A DNA stretch of 64,000 nucleotides from an alpha proteobacterium L41A (lineage in GTDB: Bacteria > Pseudomonadota > Alphaproteobacteria > Caulobacterales > Caulobacteraceae): the NCBI GenBank assembly GCA_000335735.1, contig AMYY01000017.1, positions 1-64,000 on the forward strand, read 5' to 3'. The notes beneath the pieces were generated by a model, which saw nothing but the letters and a program-made list of their open reading frames with translations, was not told where the DNA came from and searched no databases. Shown here piece by piece: positions 44,938 through 54,197 of this stretch (positions are counted from its first letter, which is position 1; each line of letters opens with the position of its first letter). The position numbers and the translations under genes are program-made.

Positions 44938-45054
44938 ATGAATGACTCGGAGCGGAAGCGATGGGGCAGCCCCTTGCGGAAGCGGGCCTTCTACGCCGCT
45001 CTCGCAGCCCTGTTGCTGGTCGCTATCATAAGTCTCGCGCGAGCGGTCATCTGA
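44938..45054 (+). CDS. Possible small membrane protein (38 aa)
   Basis: ATG 44938 to TGA 45052. A basic N-terminus (MNDSERKRWGSPLRKR) precedes one hydrophobic helix (YAALAALLLVAIISLAR). The positive-inside pattern is plausible, but no ribosome site is convincing and there is no family support. Confidence 0.35.
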   Translation: MNDSERKRWGSPLRKRAFYAALAALLLVAIISLARAVI

Positions 45055-45140
45055 CGCTTCCCATTTCTGGTGCAGAGACCGTCTTCAACCGTTAACAGAT
45101 GTTCGAAACAGCGCCTTCGCCATCTGCCATACCCCCAATT

Positions 45141-45170
45141 GAAAACGGCGGCTCCGTGAGGAGCCGCCGT
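45141..45170 (-). terminator. Intrinsic terminator of cold-shock gene
   Basis: An 11-bp perfect stem, ACGGCGGCTCC (45145-45155) with GGAGCCGCCGT (45160-45170), around a GTGA loop. Read on the minus strand it is followed by TTTTC. It lies 26 bases past the cold-shock gene stop. Confidence 0.9.
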
Positions 45171-45195
45171 CGCCAGATCAGCTTTGACGCTGAAA

Positions 45196-45408
45196 TCAGC
45201 CGATGGTTTGCAGCTGGCCAGCGGATTCCTTGCCCGAACGCTTGTCGCGTTCCAGCTCGTAGGAAACCTTCTGGTTTTCGTCCAGGCCGCGCAGGCCGGC
45301 GGCTTCGACAGCCGAGATATGGACGAAGACGTCCTTGCCGCCGTCTTCAGGCTGGATGAAGCCGTAGCCCTTGGTGGCGTTGAACCATTTGACAGTGCCG
45401 GTAGCCAT
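45196..45408 (-). CDS. Cold-shock protein (CspA family)
   Basis: A 70-residue single-strand nucleic-acid binder. [15 protein letters not shown] (RNP1) and [11 protein letters not shown] (RNP2) are intact. The ATG at 45408 has an ideal GGAGG about 8 bases upstream. It is monocistronic, with a strong terminator downstream. Confidence 0.96.
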   Translation of the reverse strand: MATGTVKWFNATKGYGFIQPEDGGKDVFVHISAVEAAGLRGLDENQKVSYELERDKRSGKESAGQLQTIG

Positions 45409-45487
45409 TTTGAGACCTCCGTTAGAAATTGACCGAGGGAACGTCCCTGCGGCCTGTCGGGTCTGAATGGGAGCGGCCTTGACTCGT

Positions 45488-45522
45488 GCGTTCGCAGAGA
45501 GAGTGGGCGTTACGCAGAGAGA
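45488..45522. repeat. Direct repeat upstream of cold-shock gene
   Basis: GCGTTCGCAGAGAGA (45488-45502) and GCGTTACGCAGAGAGA (45507-45522) are two near-identical copies 19 bases apart. They lie in the intergenic space between the cold-shock gene and the divergent small gene at 45648, at promoter distance from both. Confidence 0.4.
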
Positions 45523-45647
45523 TCGACGAGCCCTATGTGCGCAGATATTGGCTGTGGATGCAAGCTTGGGGCGATCCGTCCGAAAATCCAATGATCGGAA
45601 CGGTTTAGCTTGGGAGGCGTTACCGAACAGCATGAAAGGCCATTCCC

Positions 45648-45839
45648 ATGAACCGCACACACGTCGTCGAGCGCGCCTATCAGCTCGCCCGCACCAACGA
45701 TTGTCTGAACACCGGCGACGTCGTCAAGGCGCTGTCCGGAGAAGGGTATTCGGGCGCCGAAATCTCGCATTTCCAGGGCAGCTCGATCCGCGCCGACCTG
45801 AATCGCATCTGCAAGATGCCGAAGCCCGAAGCCGCCTGA
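45648..45839 (+). CDS. Small hypothetical protein
   Basis: 63 residues ([18 protein letters not shown]), helical with no membrane segment. It is divergent from the cold-shock gene and converges on the SulP gene 3 bases beyond its stop. No recognised family; the compact helical form and conserved-looking Arg/His content suggest a small regulator, but nothing confirms it. Confidence 0.6.
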   Translation: MNRTHVVERAYQLARTNDCLNTGDVVKALSGEGYSGAEISHFQGSSIRADLNRICKMPKPEAA

Positions 45840-45842
45840 GCC

Positions 45843-47327
45843 CTAATGCGCGCCGGCGCCGTCCGGCAGATGCATCTTCTCGAACCGCCCCACCCGCGTA
45901 ACCAGGGTGCGGGCGGCGTCGTTCATGCCCGTGACCTGCACATCCGCGCCCTGACGGCGGTAGCGAAAGACGACCTTGTCCACGGCGGCGACGCCGGTCA
46001 GGTCCCACAGATGGGCGTCGCTGAGATCGATCTCGACGCGCGTGGGTTGGCCGTGATGCTCGAAGCTGGCGGCGAACAGATCGGCCGAGGCGAAGAACAG
46101 CTGGCCTGAGACCCGGTAGCGCAGGACGCTCGGTTCCGGCGTCGGAACGTCGGTCACGGCGATGGTCTTGCCGACCTTGCGCATGAAGAAGATCGCCGAC
46201 AGCAGTACGCCCAGGATCACGCCCTTGGACAGGTCGTGGGTGGCGACGACCGTCACGGTCGTGGCGATCATGACGATGGACGACTGAAGCGGGGTGGAGC
46301 GCAGCTTCATTACCGAGGACCAGTCGAAGGCGCCGATCGAGACCATGATCATGACGGCGACCAGGGCCGCCATTGGAATTTGGGCGACCCAGGTCTGAAG
46401 CGCCAGCATCAAAAACAGCAGGAACAACCCGGCCCACAGGGTGGACAGACGCCCGCGCGCGCCCGAGGTGACGTTGATCATCGACTGGCCGATCATGGCG
46501 CAGCCCGCCATGCCGCCGAACAGGGGCGACAGGATGTTGGTGATCCCCTGGCCGCGCGTTTCGCGATCCTTGTCCGACGCGGTGTCGGTGATGTCGTCGA
46601 TCAGGTTGGCGGTCAGCAGGCTTTCCAGCAGGCCGACGAAGGCCAGGGTCGCGGAGATGGGCGCGATGATGACCAGCGTATCCCACGTCAGGGGGACGGC
46701 GGGCAGGTGGAACATCGGCAGGCTGGTCGGCATCTGGCCCATGTCGCCGACGGTGCGCACATCCAGCTTCAGCACGATCACCAGGGCGCTGATGGCGATG
46801 ATGGCGACCAGGGGCGAGGGCACGGCCTTGGTGAGGCGCGGAAAGCCGTAGATGACCACCAGGGCCGCCGCGACCAGGGCGTAGGTGATCCAGCCGCGGC
46901 CGATCAGCTCGGGCATCTGGGCCAGGAAGATCAGAATGGCCAGCGAGTTGACGAAGCCGGTCATGACGCTGCGGCTGACGAACTTGATGTAGCGGCCCAG
47001 CTTCAGCAGGCCGATGACGATCTGGAACACGCCGCACAGGATCGAGGCGGCGAACAGATATTCCAGCCCGTGGTCGCGCACGAGCGTGACCATCAGCAGG
47101 GCCATGGCGCCGGTCGCGGCCGAGATCATGGCCGGCCGGCCGCCCACGAAGGCGATGGTCACGGCGATGACCACGCTGGCGTAGAGGCCGACGGCGGGAT
47201 CGACGCCGGCGATGAGGGAAAAGGCGATGGCTTCGGGGATCAGGGCCAGGGCCACGACGGTCCCCGCCAGAAGATCGCGGCGAGGATTGGCGAGCCATTG
47301 CTGGCGCGCGGAGGCGATGATGGACAT
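45843..47327 (-). CDS. SulP-family anion transporter with STAS domain
   Basis: A 494-residue inner-membrane transporter. Helices run from about residue 20 to 390, with [25 protein letters not shown] and the conserved [16 protein letters not shown] and [10 protein letters not shown] segments. The C-terminal STAS domain (about 395-485) contains [20 protein letters not shown]. SulP proteins move sulfate, bicarbonate or similar anions, often in symport with H+ or Na+. Substrate unknown. Confidence 0.92.
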   Translation of the reverse strand: MSIIASARQQWLANPRRDLLAGTVVALALIPEAIAFSLIAGVDPAVGLYASVVIAVTIAFVGGRPAMISAATGAMALLMVTLVRDHGLEYLFAASILCGVFQIVIGLLKLGRYIKFVSRSVMTGFVNSLAILIFLAQMPELIGRGWITYALVAAALVVIYGFPRLTKAVPSPLVAIIAISALVIVLKLDVRTVGDMGQMPTSLPMFHLPAVPLTWDTLVIIAPISATLAFVGLLESLLTANLIDDITDTASDKDRETRGQGITNILSPLFGGMAGCAMIGQSMINVTSGARGRLSTLWAGLFLLFLMLALQTWVAQIPMAALVAVMIMVSIGAFDWSSVMKLRSTPLQSSIVMIATTVTVVATHDLSKGVILGVLLSAIFFMRKVGKTIAVTDVPTPEPSVLRYRVSGQLFFASADLFAASFEHHGQPTRVEIDLSDAHLWDLTGVAAVDKVVFRYRRQGADVQVTGMNDAARTLVTRVGRFEKMHLPDGAGAH

Positions 47328-47492
47328 TTCAGGATTTCATCTGGATGAGCCTGACCGATGCTTCGGTTTCCGGCGGCTCGGTTTCCCAGCGGATCGGCGG
47401 CGGGGATAGCCACCCGTCGCCTGCGAACAGGGCCGGGTCCAAGGTGATGGCGTCCCGATGGGATGTTGCGCCGCAAAAAGCAAGCGTGGCGG

Positions 47493-48674
47493 CTAGACCA
47501 GACCGTCCATCGCCGGCGCCTCGGCGGCGCTGCCGGGGAAGACGCGGGCGTCCAGGGCGGCGCGGTCGAGGCCCATGTGATCGCGCAACACGCCCTTGAA
47601 CACCGAACGGATGTCCAGGGTCGGGGCCAGGTCGCGGTTCTCGAACAGGCGATTGTCGGCAAGCGTCGGCCAGTCGCCGATGGGGCCGCCGCGCTTGACC
47701 GCGCCGCCTGCCAGCAGGAGCGACGAGCCGGTGCCGTGGTCGGTGCCCTGGGTGCCATTGGCGCGGGCGGTGCGGCCGAACTCGGTGGCGACGATGACCG
47801 CCGTGCGCGACCAGGCGTCGCCCAGACCGTCCTTCAGGCCCATGACGAGCTGATCGAGGCCTGTGAGCCGGGTCTGAAGCTGCGCCCTCTGGCCTGCGTG
47901 GGTGTCCCAGCCTTCCAGCGAGACGGCGACGATGTCGGCGCCCTCCGGTCCGGTCATCAGCTTGGCGACGGCCTGGCCCAGGCCCTGGACGTCGTTGCGG
48001 CGCAGGCGTTGGTCGCCGCCGTCCATGCCGACCAGCTGCTCGGTCGCCAGACCCCGCGCCAGGTTCTGGCCCAGCATCGGATCCTCGACATAAAGGTCCT
48101 GAAGCAGGGAGGCGATGCGGTCGCCGTCGCGCACCAGACCGCCGGGCGCCCAGCTGGACACCGGCGCGTCGCCGCGCAGGATCAGCGGGGTCTGGGCGCC
48201 GATCGACAGGCCCTTCAGCGACGTTCCGCCGGCCGCGACGATGGCGCGGTTCAGCCAGCCGTCGGACTGTTGGCGCAGACCTTCGCCGCCATTTTCCAGA
48301 ACGTCCTGGGCGTCGAAGTGCGAGCGGATGCGCACGGGCAGGGCGACGGCGGGGGCGAACCGCATCTGACCCTGACCATAGAGGGCGTGCAGACCCGCCA
48401 GCGCCGGATGCAGGCCGAAGCCTTCGCTCAGGGCCAGGGCGCCGTTCGCCTCGCCGGGCGCGGCGATGGCTAGGCCGCCGCGCAAGGGGACGTAGTTCGG
48501 ATCGGCGTAAGGCACGGTGACGGACAGGCCGTCCATGGCGCCGCGCGCGATGACGACGACCAGCTTGTTGGCAGGGCCGTTGGTCTGGGCGGCGACACGG
48601 CCGGCGAAGGCCAGGCCGACCCCGGCGGAGGCGGCGGCCAGCAGATGGCGGCGGTTCAAATTGAGGGCGGTCAT
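47493..48674 (-). CDS. DUF1501-family exported protein
   Basis: 393 residues from the ATG at 48674. A twin-Arg-like signal (NLNRRHLLAAASAGVGLAFAG) points to export. The sulfatase-like DUF1501 domain shows VVIARGAMDGLSVTVPY, SLEGWDTHAGQRAQLQ and VATEFGRTARANGTQGTDHG. It always pairs with DUF1800; here their ends overlap by 4 bases. Enzymatic function unknown. Confidence 0.92.
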   Translation of the reverse strand: MTALNLNRRHLLAAASAGVGLAFAGRVAAQTNGPANKLVVVIARGAMDGLSVTVPYADPNYVPLRGGLAIAAPGEANGALALSEGFGLHPALAGLHALYGQGQMRFAPAVALPVRIRSHFDAQDVLENGGEGLRQQSDGWLNRAIVAAGGTSLKGLSIGAQTPLILRGDAPVSSWAPGGLVRDGDRIASLLQDLYVEDPMLGQNLARGLATEQLVGMDGGDQRLRRNDVQGLGQAVAKLMTGPEGADIVAVSLEGWDTHAGQRAQLQTRLTGLDQLVMGLKDGLGDAWSRTAVIVATEFGRTARANGTQGTDHGTGSSLLLAGGAVKRGGPIGDWPTLADNRLFENRDLAPTLDIRSVFKGVLRDHMGLDRAALDARVFPGSAAEAPAMDGLV

Positions 48675-50179
48675 CGGCGTTGGAACTCCGGCGACATGAA
48701 CAGAAGGGTCAGGGCCTCCGGCCGGCTTTCGGCGCGGGCGACGGCGAGGCGGGTGCGTTCGCCGAGGCGCGGGCCGAGGGCGGCGGCGGCGACGGCGTTT
48801 GGATCGCTCGCCTGCGCCAGATCGGCGGCGGTGCGCGACCAATTCAGCCGTTTGACCAGGGCGTCGGGGCCGGCCCAGTCGGCGGCCGTGTCGGGCCAAC
48901 CCTCGGGCGACGGGGGCGCGAACGGCGGCTGGCCCATGTCGAGCAGGGCCTGGCGCAACGGCTGGACCCGCTGAGGCCGGCTTCCCAGCGCGCGATGGGC
49001 CGAGACGATGAAGTCATAGGGCGTCTTGATCTTGGCGGGCTGGGGCGTCCAGGTCTCTGGCGCGTCGACCAGGGCGCGGGCGACCTGGGCCAGATCGCCG
49101 CCGGAGCCGGTCCAGGCCGCTTCCAGTCGGGCGACCAGGGCGGGCGGCGGATCGTCGGCGACGAAATGGGCGGCGAGACGGCGCGACAGGCGTCTGGCCG
49201 TCGCCGGATGTCGGGCGAGGTCGCGCAGGATGGCCTGCCCCTGAGCCAGGCCGGCCGCAGGATAGGTCTTGCCCATCACGGTGCGGGCGCCGGGTTCGTG
49301 GACATTGGCGCGGAAGACGAAGCCGTCCGGACCGGGCTCGGCCTGGGCGGCCATGTTGCGCGCGCGACGCGGACGGTTCGGTTGACGCTGGTCGCGAGCG
49401 GCGGGAATGGACCAGCCGGTCAGGGCGCGCGCCAGTTCGGTCACGTCGCCCTGCGTATAGCCGCCGTCGGCGCCGACGGTGTGCAGCTCCATCATCTCGC
49501 GGGCCAGGTTCTCGTTCAGCCCGGCGTTGCGGCGGGCGTCGGCCATGCTGTCGGGACCGACCGAGCGGGCCTGATCCAGATAAAGCAGCATGGCCGGATG
49601 CTGTTCGGCGGCCAGGACTAGATCCTCGAACCGGCCGAAGACGTGGGGGCGGACGGCCTCACGCTCGTACTGGCCGACGAAGGCGCCGCTGGCGAACTTG
49701 GCGGCCGAGACGGTCAGGGCGTTCGACCAGAACAGGGCCCAGCGCTCGGCGAAGCCGTCGTCGGTGGTCGCGCCGAGTTGGGCGCGGGCCAGGAACTCCT
49801 GCGCGGTGTCCTGGGTGATGTCGCGGCGGGCGGCCTGACGGGCTTCGCGCCGGGCGACGGCCTGCGGATCGGCGGCGTCCGGCATGCCGGGAGCGGGAGC
49901 GGGAGCGGGGGCAGGGACGGGCGCGGCATCGGCCGTCGCCGGAGCGGCGGCGCGTCGGTCGCGGCGCGCGAGGCCGGCGTCGCTCTGATAGTCGATATAT
50001 TGGGCGACGCGTTCGGCGGTGTCGGCGAACTGGCCGGACGGCTGGGGCGCGCCCTGGGGCCGAATCTGGCCCATGGCCCAGCCGCGCGGATCGGCGGCGA
50101 CGCGGTCGATCTCGCCCGGCCGGGCGCCGAGACCCAGGCGCGTCAGGGCGACGGCGGCGTCGGTCGGTGATGAAGCCAT
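48671..50179 (-). CDS. DUF1800-family protein
   Basis: 502 residues from the ATG at 50179 with GGAGAAGG upstream. ALTRLGLGARPGEIDRV, the long insert with PAPAPAPAPGM, NENLAREMMELHTVGADGGYTQ, DVTELARALTGW and TPYDFIVSAHRALG are family features. It is upstream of and coupled to the DUF1501 gene. The Pro/Ala insert near residue 95-115 is a flexible linker. Confidence 0.92.
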   Translation of the reverse strand: MASSPTDAAVALTRLGLGARPGEIDRVAADPRGWAMGQIRPQGAPQPSGQFADTAERVAQYIDYQSDAGLARRDRRAAAPATADAAPVPAPAPAPAPGMPDAADPQAVARREARQAARRDITQDTAQEFLARAQLGATTDDGFAERWALFWSNALTVSAAKFASGAFVGQYEREAVRPHVFGRFEDLVLAAEQHPAMLLYLDQARSVGPDSMADARRNAGLNENLAREMMELHTVGADGGYTQGDVTELARALTGWSIPAARDQRQPNRPRRARNMAAQAEPGPDGFVFRANVHEPGARTVMGKTYPAAGLAQGQAILRDLARHPATARRLSRRLAAHFVADDPPPALVARLEAAWTGSGGDLAQVARALVDAPETWTPQPAKIKTPYDFIVSAHRALGSRPQRVQPLRQALLDMGQPPFAPPSPEGWPDTAADWAGPDALVKRLNWSRTAADLAQASDPNAVAAAALGPRLGERTRLAVARAESRPEALTLLFMSPEFQRR

Positions 50180-50252
50180 GGCCTTCTCCTCGTCCGTCTC
50201 TTGAGACTGTAACGTAGTAAAAGGCGGCTTTCCGTCGCGACACATTGCTTGC

Positions 50253-50381
50253 CGTCATTCCGGGGCGTCCGCAGGACGAACCCGGAACCCAGGGCTCGCG
50301 CACCCGGCGTCTATGCATGAGGCAAGGCGACTGTGGCCCTGGCTTCCGGGTTCTTCGCTACGCTCAGCCCCGGAATGACGG
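50253..50381. repeat. Long imperfect palindromic element
   Basis: The ends CGTCATTCCGGGGC (50253-50266) and GCCCCGGAATGACGG (50367-50381) are complementary, and inner parts (AACCCGGAACCCAGGG and CCCTGGCTTCCGGGTT) also pair. The whole 129-base unit would fold as a long interrupted hairpin. Palindromes ending in this GTCATTCCGGGGC sequence are commonly dispersed in Caulobacteraceae intergenic regions. Confidence 0.6.
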
Positions 50382-50401
50382 ACAGGGGCGATGCGGCCCG
50401 A

Positions 50402-51238
50402 TTAGGCCGGTTGGGCCAGGCCGGCCTCCGCGTCCGCGATCAGGTCGCGGTCGTCGACCTGCCACGGGTGGAAGTCGGGTTTGTAGAAGGCCAGGTAGTC
50501 GCCGATCATCCGGCGATACAGACCCGGCTTCAGCCACAGCCAACGGAACAGGCCCAGACGCGCCCGCCAGCCGACGATGCCGTCCTGTTTCAGCAGCATG
50601 AAGGTCGTCTCGCGCACCGTGCGGGTGAACAGCAGCGTCGTCAGGAACATGGCCCAGCGCCGGATGCGCCAGCGCTTCAGCGGACTGAGGTCCCGGGTCG
50701 CGTGCAGGAAGACGTCATAGGCCACGCCCTTGTGCTCGATCTCCTCGATGGAGTGCCAGCGCCACAGGCGGGCCAGGTCGTGGGGCGAGCCCTTCAGCAG
50801 TTCCGGATCGGCCAGCAGCCGATGGGCGAAGGCGGCGGTGAAATGCTCCAGCGCCATGGTCGCCGCCAGCTGGGCGAGGGCGGGACGAGCGCGGGCGATG
50901 TCGAGACGGGCGGTGACATAGGCCTCGATCTCGGCGGTGTCGTAGCCGGCGCGTTCGGTGATGGCGTTGAAGGCCATGTGTTCGCGGGTGTGGGCGCCCT
51001 CCTGGACCGTGAAAGCGCGGATGTCGGCGGCCAGGGTCGCGGGCGCGTTCTTGGCGAACCGCTTGACCGACTGGATGAAGAACCGCTCGCCGTCGGGGAA
51101 CGTCAGGCTGAGCGCGTTCATCACGGCGGTGCCGAACGGGTCGCCGTTCAGCCACCACCGTGGCGTCGGAGCCTCGCGGTCGATATGCAGGTCGCGCGGC
51201 TTGATCTGGAGGTCGGCGGGGGTGGCGGATTTCGCCAT
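50402..51238 (-). CDS. Metal-dependent hydrolase (PF10118 family)
   Basis: 278 residues from the ATG at 51238. Clustered acidic/His motifs expected to bind a di-iron or other metal centre are EGAHTREHMAFN, ALEHFTAAFAHR and WHSIEEIEHKGVAYD. The pattern resembles ferritin-like diiron folds. It is divergent from a TetR regulator, which probably controls it. Substrate unknown. Confidence 0.87.
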   Translation of the reverse strand: MAKSATPADLQIKPRDLHIDREAPTPRWWLNGDPFGTAVMNALSLTFPDGERFFIQSVKRFAKNAPATLAADIRAFTVQEGAHTREHMAFNAITERAGYDTAEIEAYVTARLDIARARPALAQLAATMALEHFTAAFAHRLLADPELLKGSPHDLARLWRWHSIEEIEHKGVAYDVFLHATRDLSPLKRWRIRRWAMFLTTLLFTRTVRETTFMLLKQDGIVGWRARLGLFRWLWLKPGLYRRMIGDYLAFYKPDFHPWQVDDRDLIADAEAGLAQPA

Positions 51239-51277
51239 GGTTCTGCTCCTCGATTTCGAGCGGAGGATGGAGTTAAC

Positions 51278-51291
51278 TGACATCAATGTCA
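51278..51291. promoter_or_regulatory. Candidate TetR operator
   Basis: TGACAT (51278-51283) and ATGTCA (51286-51291) are perfect inverted arms around CA, in the space between the divergent hydrolase and TetR genes. The site covers the ATG at 51286, which argues for the downstream TetR start at 51304. Confidence 0.55.
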
Positions 51292-51303
51292 ACTAATGGT
51301 CCG

Positions 51304-51879
51304 ATGAAGCGGCGACGCGGGGTGGTCGCGCGCGAAGAGGCGCTGGAGGCGGCGCGCGACCTGCTGCTGTCGGGCGGGCCGGCTGCGGTGACGCTGAAGG
51401 CGGTGGGCGAACGGATGGGCGTGGGTCACGCCAATCTGATCCACCATTTCGGCTCGGCGGCCGGGCTTCAGGGCGCGCTGATGGATGCGATGGTGCGCGA
51501 TCTGGCGCTACGGATCGAGGCCGGCCTGGGAGAGGGGCGCGACGGCGTCGAGCCGGGGCGGCTGATGAGCGTGGTGTTCGACGCCTTCGGGCCGGGCGGG
51601 GCCTCGCAGATGGCGGCCTGGCTGGCGCTGGCGCGCGAGCAGGGCCGGGCCGAAAGCTTCGCAGAGGTGGTGCGCGATCTGGCCGAACGGCTGGCGGCCA
51701 TGGCGCCTGATGATCCTAGGGCGGCCGAGCGGGCCAAGGCTTTGGTGGTGACGGCGGCCTATATGGCCTTCGCCGAGGGGCTGATCGGAGACATCCTGAC
51801 GCCGATGCTGGGCGCGCCGGAGGGGTTGGGACGCGACCTGGCGCTGAAGCTGACCGCGACACTTTTGGCCGAACCGTAA
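51304..51879 (+). CDS. TetR-family transcription regulator
   Basis: About 191 residues from ATG 51304; ATG 51286 lies in the likely operator. The helix-turn-helix is LKAVGERMGVGHANLIHHFGSAAGLQGALMD (about 32-60). The C-terminal helical domain would bind an unidentified ligand. Divergent from the metal-dependent hydrolase. Confidence 0.9.
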   Translation: MKRRRGVVAREEALEAARDLLLSGGPAAVTLKAVGERMGVGHANLIHHFGSAAGLQGALMDAMVRDLALRIEAGLGEGRDGVEPGRLMSVVFDAFGPGGASQMAAWLALAREQGRAESFAEVVRDLAERLAAMAPDDPRAAERAKALVVTAAYMAFAEGLIGDILTPMLGAPEGLGRDLALKLTATLLAEP

Positions 51880-51916
51880 GGTTCAGAGCCGAATCTTGAT
51901 GCTATAGTCCCGATCG

Positions 51917-52495
51917 ATGGCGCTTCTGGACTGGATGAGCGATGTGGCCGGGCCCGTTATCCGGGGAGACGGCGTACTGCTGCGCCCGCCGCGCGCTGGG
52001 GATTTCGCCGCCTGGTCCACCCTGCGCGACGGCTCGCGCGACTATCTGCAGCCGTGGGAGCCGGCCTGGCCCGAGGACGACCTGACCAAGGCGGCCTTCC
52101 GGCGCCGGCTGTCGATCTATGCGCGCGAGATGGAGCTGGGCAACGCCTGGCCCTTCTTCGTTTTCGTCGAGGACGGCAAGACCCTGGCGGGGGCGGTGAC
52201 CCTGTCGAACGTTCGGCGCGGCGTCGCCGAGACGGGGACGCTGGGCTACTGGATCGGCCAGCCGTTTTCCGGTCAGGGCGTGGCGACGGCGGGCGTTCGG
52301 GCCGTGGTCGGATACGCGTTCGACAAGCTGAAGCTGCACCGGCTGGAGGCGGCCTGTCTACCCACCAATCACGGGTCGCGACGGGTGCTGGAGAAATCCG
52401 GCTTTCGCAACGAAGGTCGGGCGCGGGCTTATTTGAAAATTAACGGCGAGTGGGCAGACCATTTGTTGTTCGGCCTGGTCGAGGACGAGCGTTGA
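51917..52495 (+). CDS. GNAT N-acetyltransferase (RimJ/RimL type)
   Basis: A 192-residue acetyltransferase. LLRPPRAGDFAAWSTLRDGS, GTLGYWIGQPFSGQGVATAGVRAV (acetyl-CoA loop) and NHGSRRVLEKSGFRNEGRAR mark the RimJ-like group that acetylates N-termini of ribosomal or other proteins. It was also found near M16 peptidase genes in related genomes, but here it is apart. Confidence 0.92.
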   Translation: MALLDWMSDVAGPVIRGDGVLLRPPRAGDFAAWSTLRDGSRDYLQPWEPAWPEDDLTKAAFRRRLSIYAREMELGNAWPFFVFVEDGKTLAGAVTLSNVRRGVAETGTLGYWIGQPFSGQGVATAGVRAVVGYAFDKLKLHRLEAACLPTNHGSRRVLEKSGFRNEGRARAYLKINGEWADHLLFGLVEDER

Positions 52496-52526
52496 CGGCC
52501 GGGGGCCGTCTGGAAGGGCGAGACGC

Positions 52527-54194
52527 GTGACACCACGATCCCGATCGCTGGCCTGGGACGCCACGACCGCCATCGAGGCGCTGGCCGCCGCCGAGACGGC
52601 CCTGTGGGTCTGGACGCCCGCGGCGGACGAACTGCGGTTCACCGGCGCGACGCGATCGCTGGGTCTGGGGCCGCTGGCGCCGGAATGCACGGCCGCCGGA
52701 TTCGTCGCCCTGGCCATGCCGCAAGATCGCAGTTTAGCCGAGCGGATGCTCAAACCCCAGGATGAGGGCGCCGAGATCGCCGTGCGTCTGCGGATGCGCG
52801 GGTCCGAGACCTGTCTGTGGCGCGGCGTCTGGCTGGAGGACGGGCTTCGCGCCGCCGGCGTCGTGGCGCTGGAGACCAAGTTCGCCGGATCGGACCGCGA
52901 CACTCTGACGGGCCTTCTGGATCGTCGCGCCTTTTTGGCCCGCGTCAGCGAGGTGCTGACCCAGCCTGGCGAATACGAGATGGTCGTCGGCGACGTGGAC
53001 CGGCTGCGGCGCCTGAACGAGGCGCTGGGGCATGAGCGGACCGATCTGGTGCTGTCGGCCCTGGGCTCGCGTCTGGCCGCCGCCTTCAACAAGGACGCCT
53101 CGGCCGCGCGAATCGGCGAGGATGAGTTCGCCATCATCGTGCCCAAGACCGCCTCCCACACCAGCTACCGTGTGCGCGACGCGCTGGAACAGCCGCTGCG
53201 GGTCGCGGGTTTCGACATCTATCCGACCGTCTCCATCGGGGCGGTGATGGTGGAGGGCGGGCCGGATGCGCCTGACGCCGCCGAACTGTTGCGCCGGGTC
53301 GAGCTGGCGGTGGAATCGGCCAAGGGCGCCGGGCGCGGCGGATCGGCCGCCTATGGCCGGGCGCTGGAAAGCGATTCCTTAAGCCGTCTGGCGCTGGAGG
53401 CGGATCTGAGGAACGCCTTCGTGCGCGGCGAGATCGTGCCCTTCTTCCAGCCGATCGTGAACCTGAACACCGGGGCCGTCGCCGGCTTCGAGGCCCTGGC
53501 GCGCTGGCGTCACCCGCGCCGGGGTCTGGTGCCGCCGGACGAGTTCCTGGGCCTGACCGCCGACCTGGGGATGATGAACGACCTGGGCCTGCTGATGATG
53601 ACCCAGTCGGCGCGTCAGTTGGCCGAATGGATCGAACGCCATCCGCTGGCTGGCAAGCTGTTCTGCAGCGTCAACCTGTCGGTCGGCGAGATCGAGCGCC
53701 CGCACCTGTGCGAGGACGTGGCGCGAATCATCAAGGAGACCGGCCTGCCCAAGGGCGCGCTGAAGCTGGAAGTCACCGAGGGCGACATCATGCGCGACAC
53801 CGCGCGCGCCGCCGAGGTGCTGCAATCGCTGAAAGACGTCGGAGCCTCGCTGGCGCTGGACGACTTCGGCACCGGCTTCTCGTCGCTGTCCTATCTGGCG
53901 CGCCTGCCGTTCGATACGCTGAAGATCGATCGCTATTTCGTGCTGACGATGAACAAGGACGAAGGCTCGGCCAAGATCGTCAAGTCGGTGGTCAACCTGG
54001 GCCGTGACCTGTCGCTGGAAGTCGTCGCCGAGGGCGTGGAGAACGCTGAACTGGCCCGCCTGCTGCTGGACGCCCAATGCCACTACGGCCAGGGCTTCGG
54101 CTATGCCCCCGCCCTGCCGGCGCAGGAGGCCGAGGTCTATTTGGCCGAAAGCCTGGCCGACGGCACCGCGCCGCTGAAGCAGCGGTCGGCGTAA
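52527..54194 (+). CDS. Degenerate GGDEF / active EAL cyclic-di-GMP phosphodiesterase
   Basis: A 555-residue protein started by GTG 52527. An N-terminal PAS-like sensor (about 15-120) is followed by a GGDEF domain whose signature reads IGEDEF rather than GGDEF, so synthase activity is doubtful. The EAL domain (about 295-540) keeps FEALARW, NLS, LKLEVTEGD, DDFGTGFSSL, LKIDRYF and EGVEN. The likely net activity is c-di-GMP hydrolysis, with the GGDEF half possibly binding GTP as an activator. Confidence 0.92.
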   Translation: MTPRSRSLAWDATTAIEALAAAETALWVWTPAADELRFTGATRSLGLGPLAPECTAAGFVALAMPQDRSLAERMLKPQDEGAEIAVRLRMRGSETCLWRGVWLEDGLRAAGVVALETKFAGSDRDTLTGLLDRRAFLARVSEVLTQPGEYEMVVGDVDRLRRLNEALGHERTDLVLSALGSRLAAAFNKDASAARIGEDEFAIIVPKTASHTSYRVRDALEQPLRVAGFDIYPTVSIGAVMVEGGPDAPDAAELLRRVELAVESAKGAGRGGSAAYGRALESDSLSRLALEADLRNAFVRGEIVPFFQPIVNLNTGAVAGFEALARWRHPRRGLVPPDEFLGLTADLGMMNDLGLLMMTQSARQLAEWIERHPLAGKLFCSVNLSVGEIERPHLCEDVARIIKETGLPKGALKLEVTEGDIMRDTARAAEVLQSLKDVGASLALDDFGTGFSSLSYLARLPFDTLKIDRYFVLTMNKDEGSAKIVKSVVNLGRDLSLEVVAEGVENAELARLLLDAQCHYGQGFGYAPALPAQEAEVYLAESLADGTAPLKQRSA

Positions 54195-54197
54195 GGC

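Noticed and set aside
46236-47348. A 370-codon plus-strand frame opposite the SulP gene
   Set aside because: Translation is dominated by Gly/Asp/His/Arg runs and mirrors the SulP codons; no start signal.
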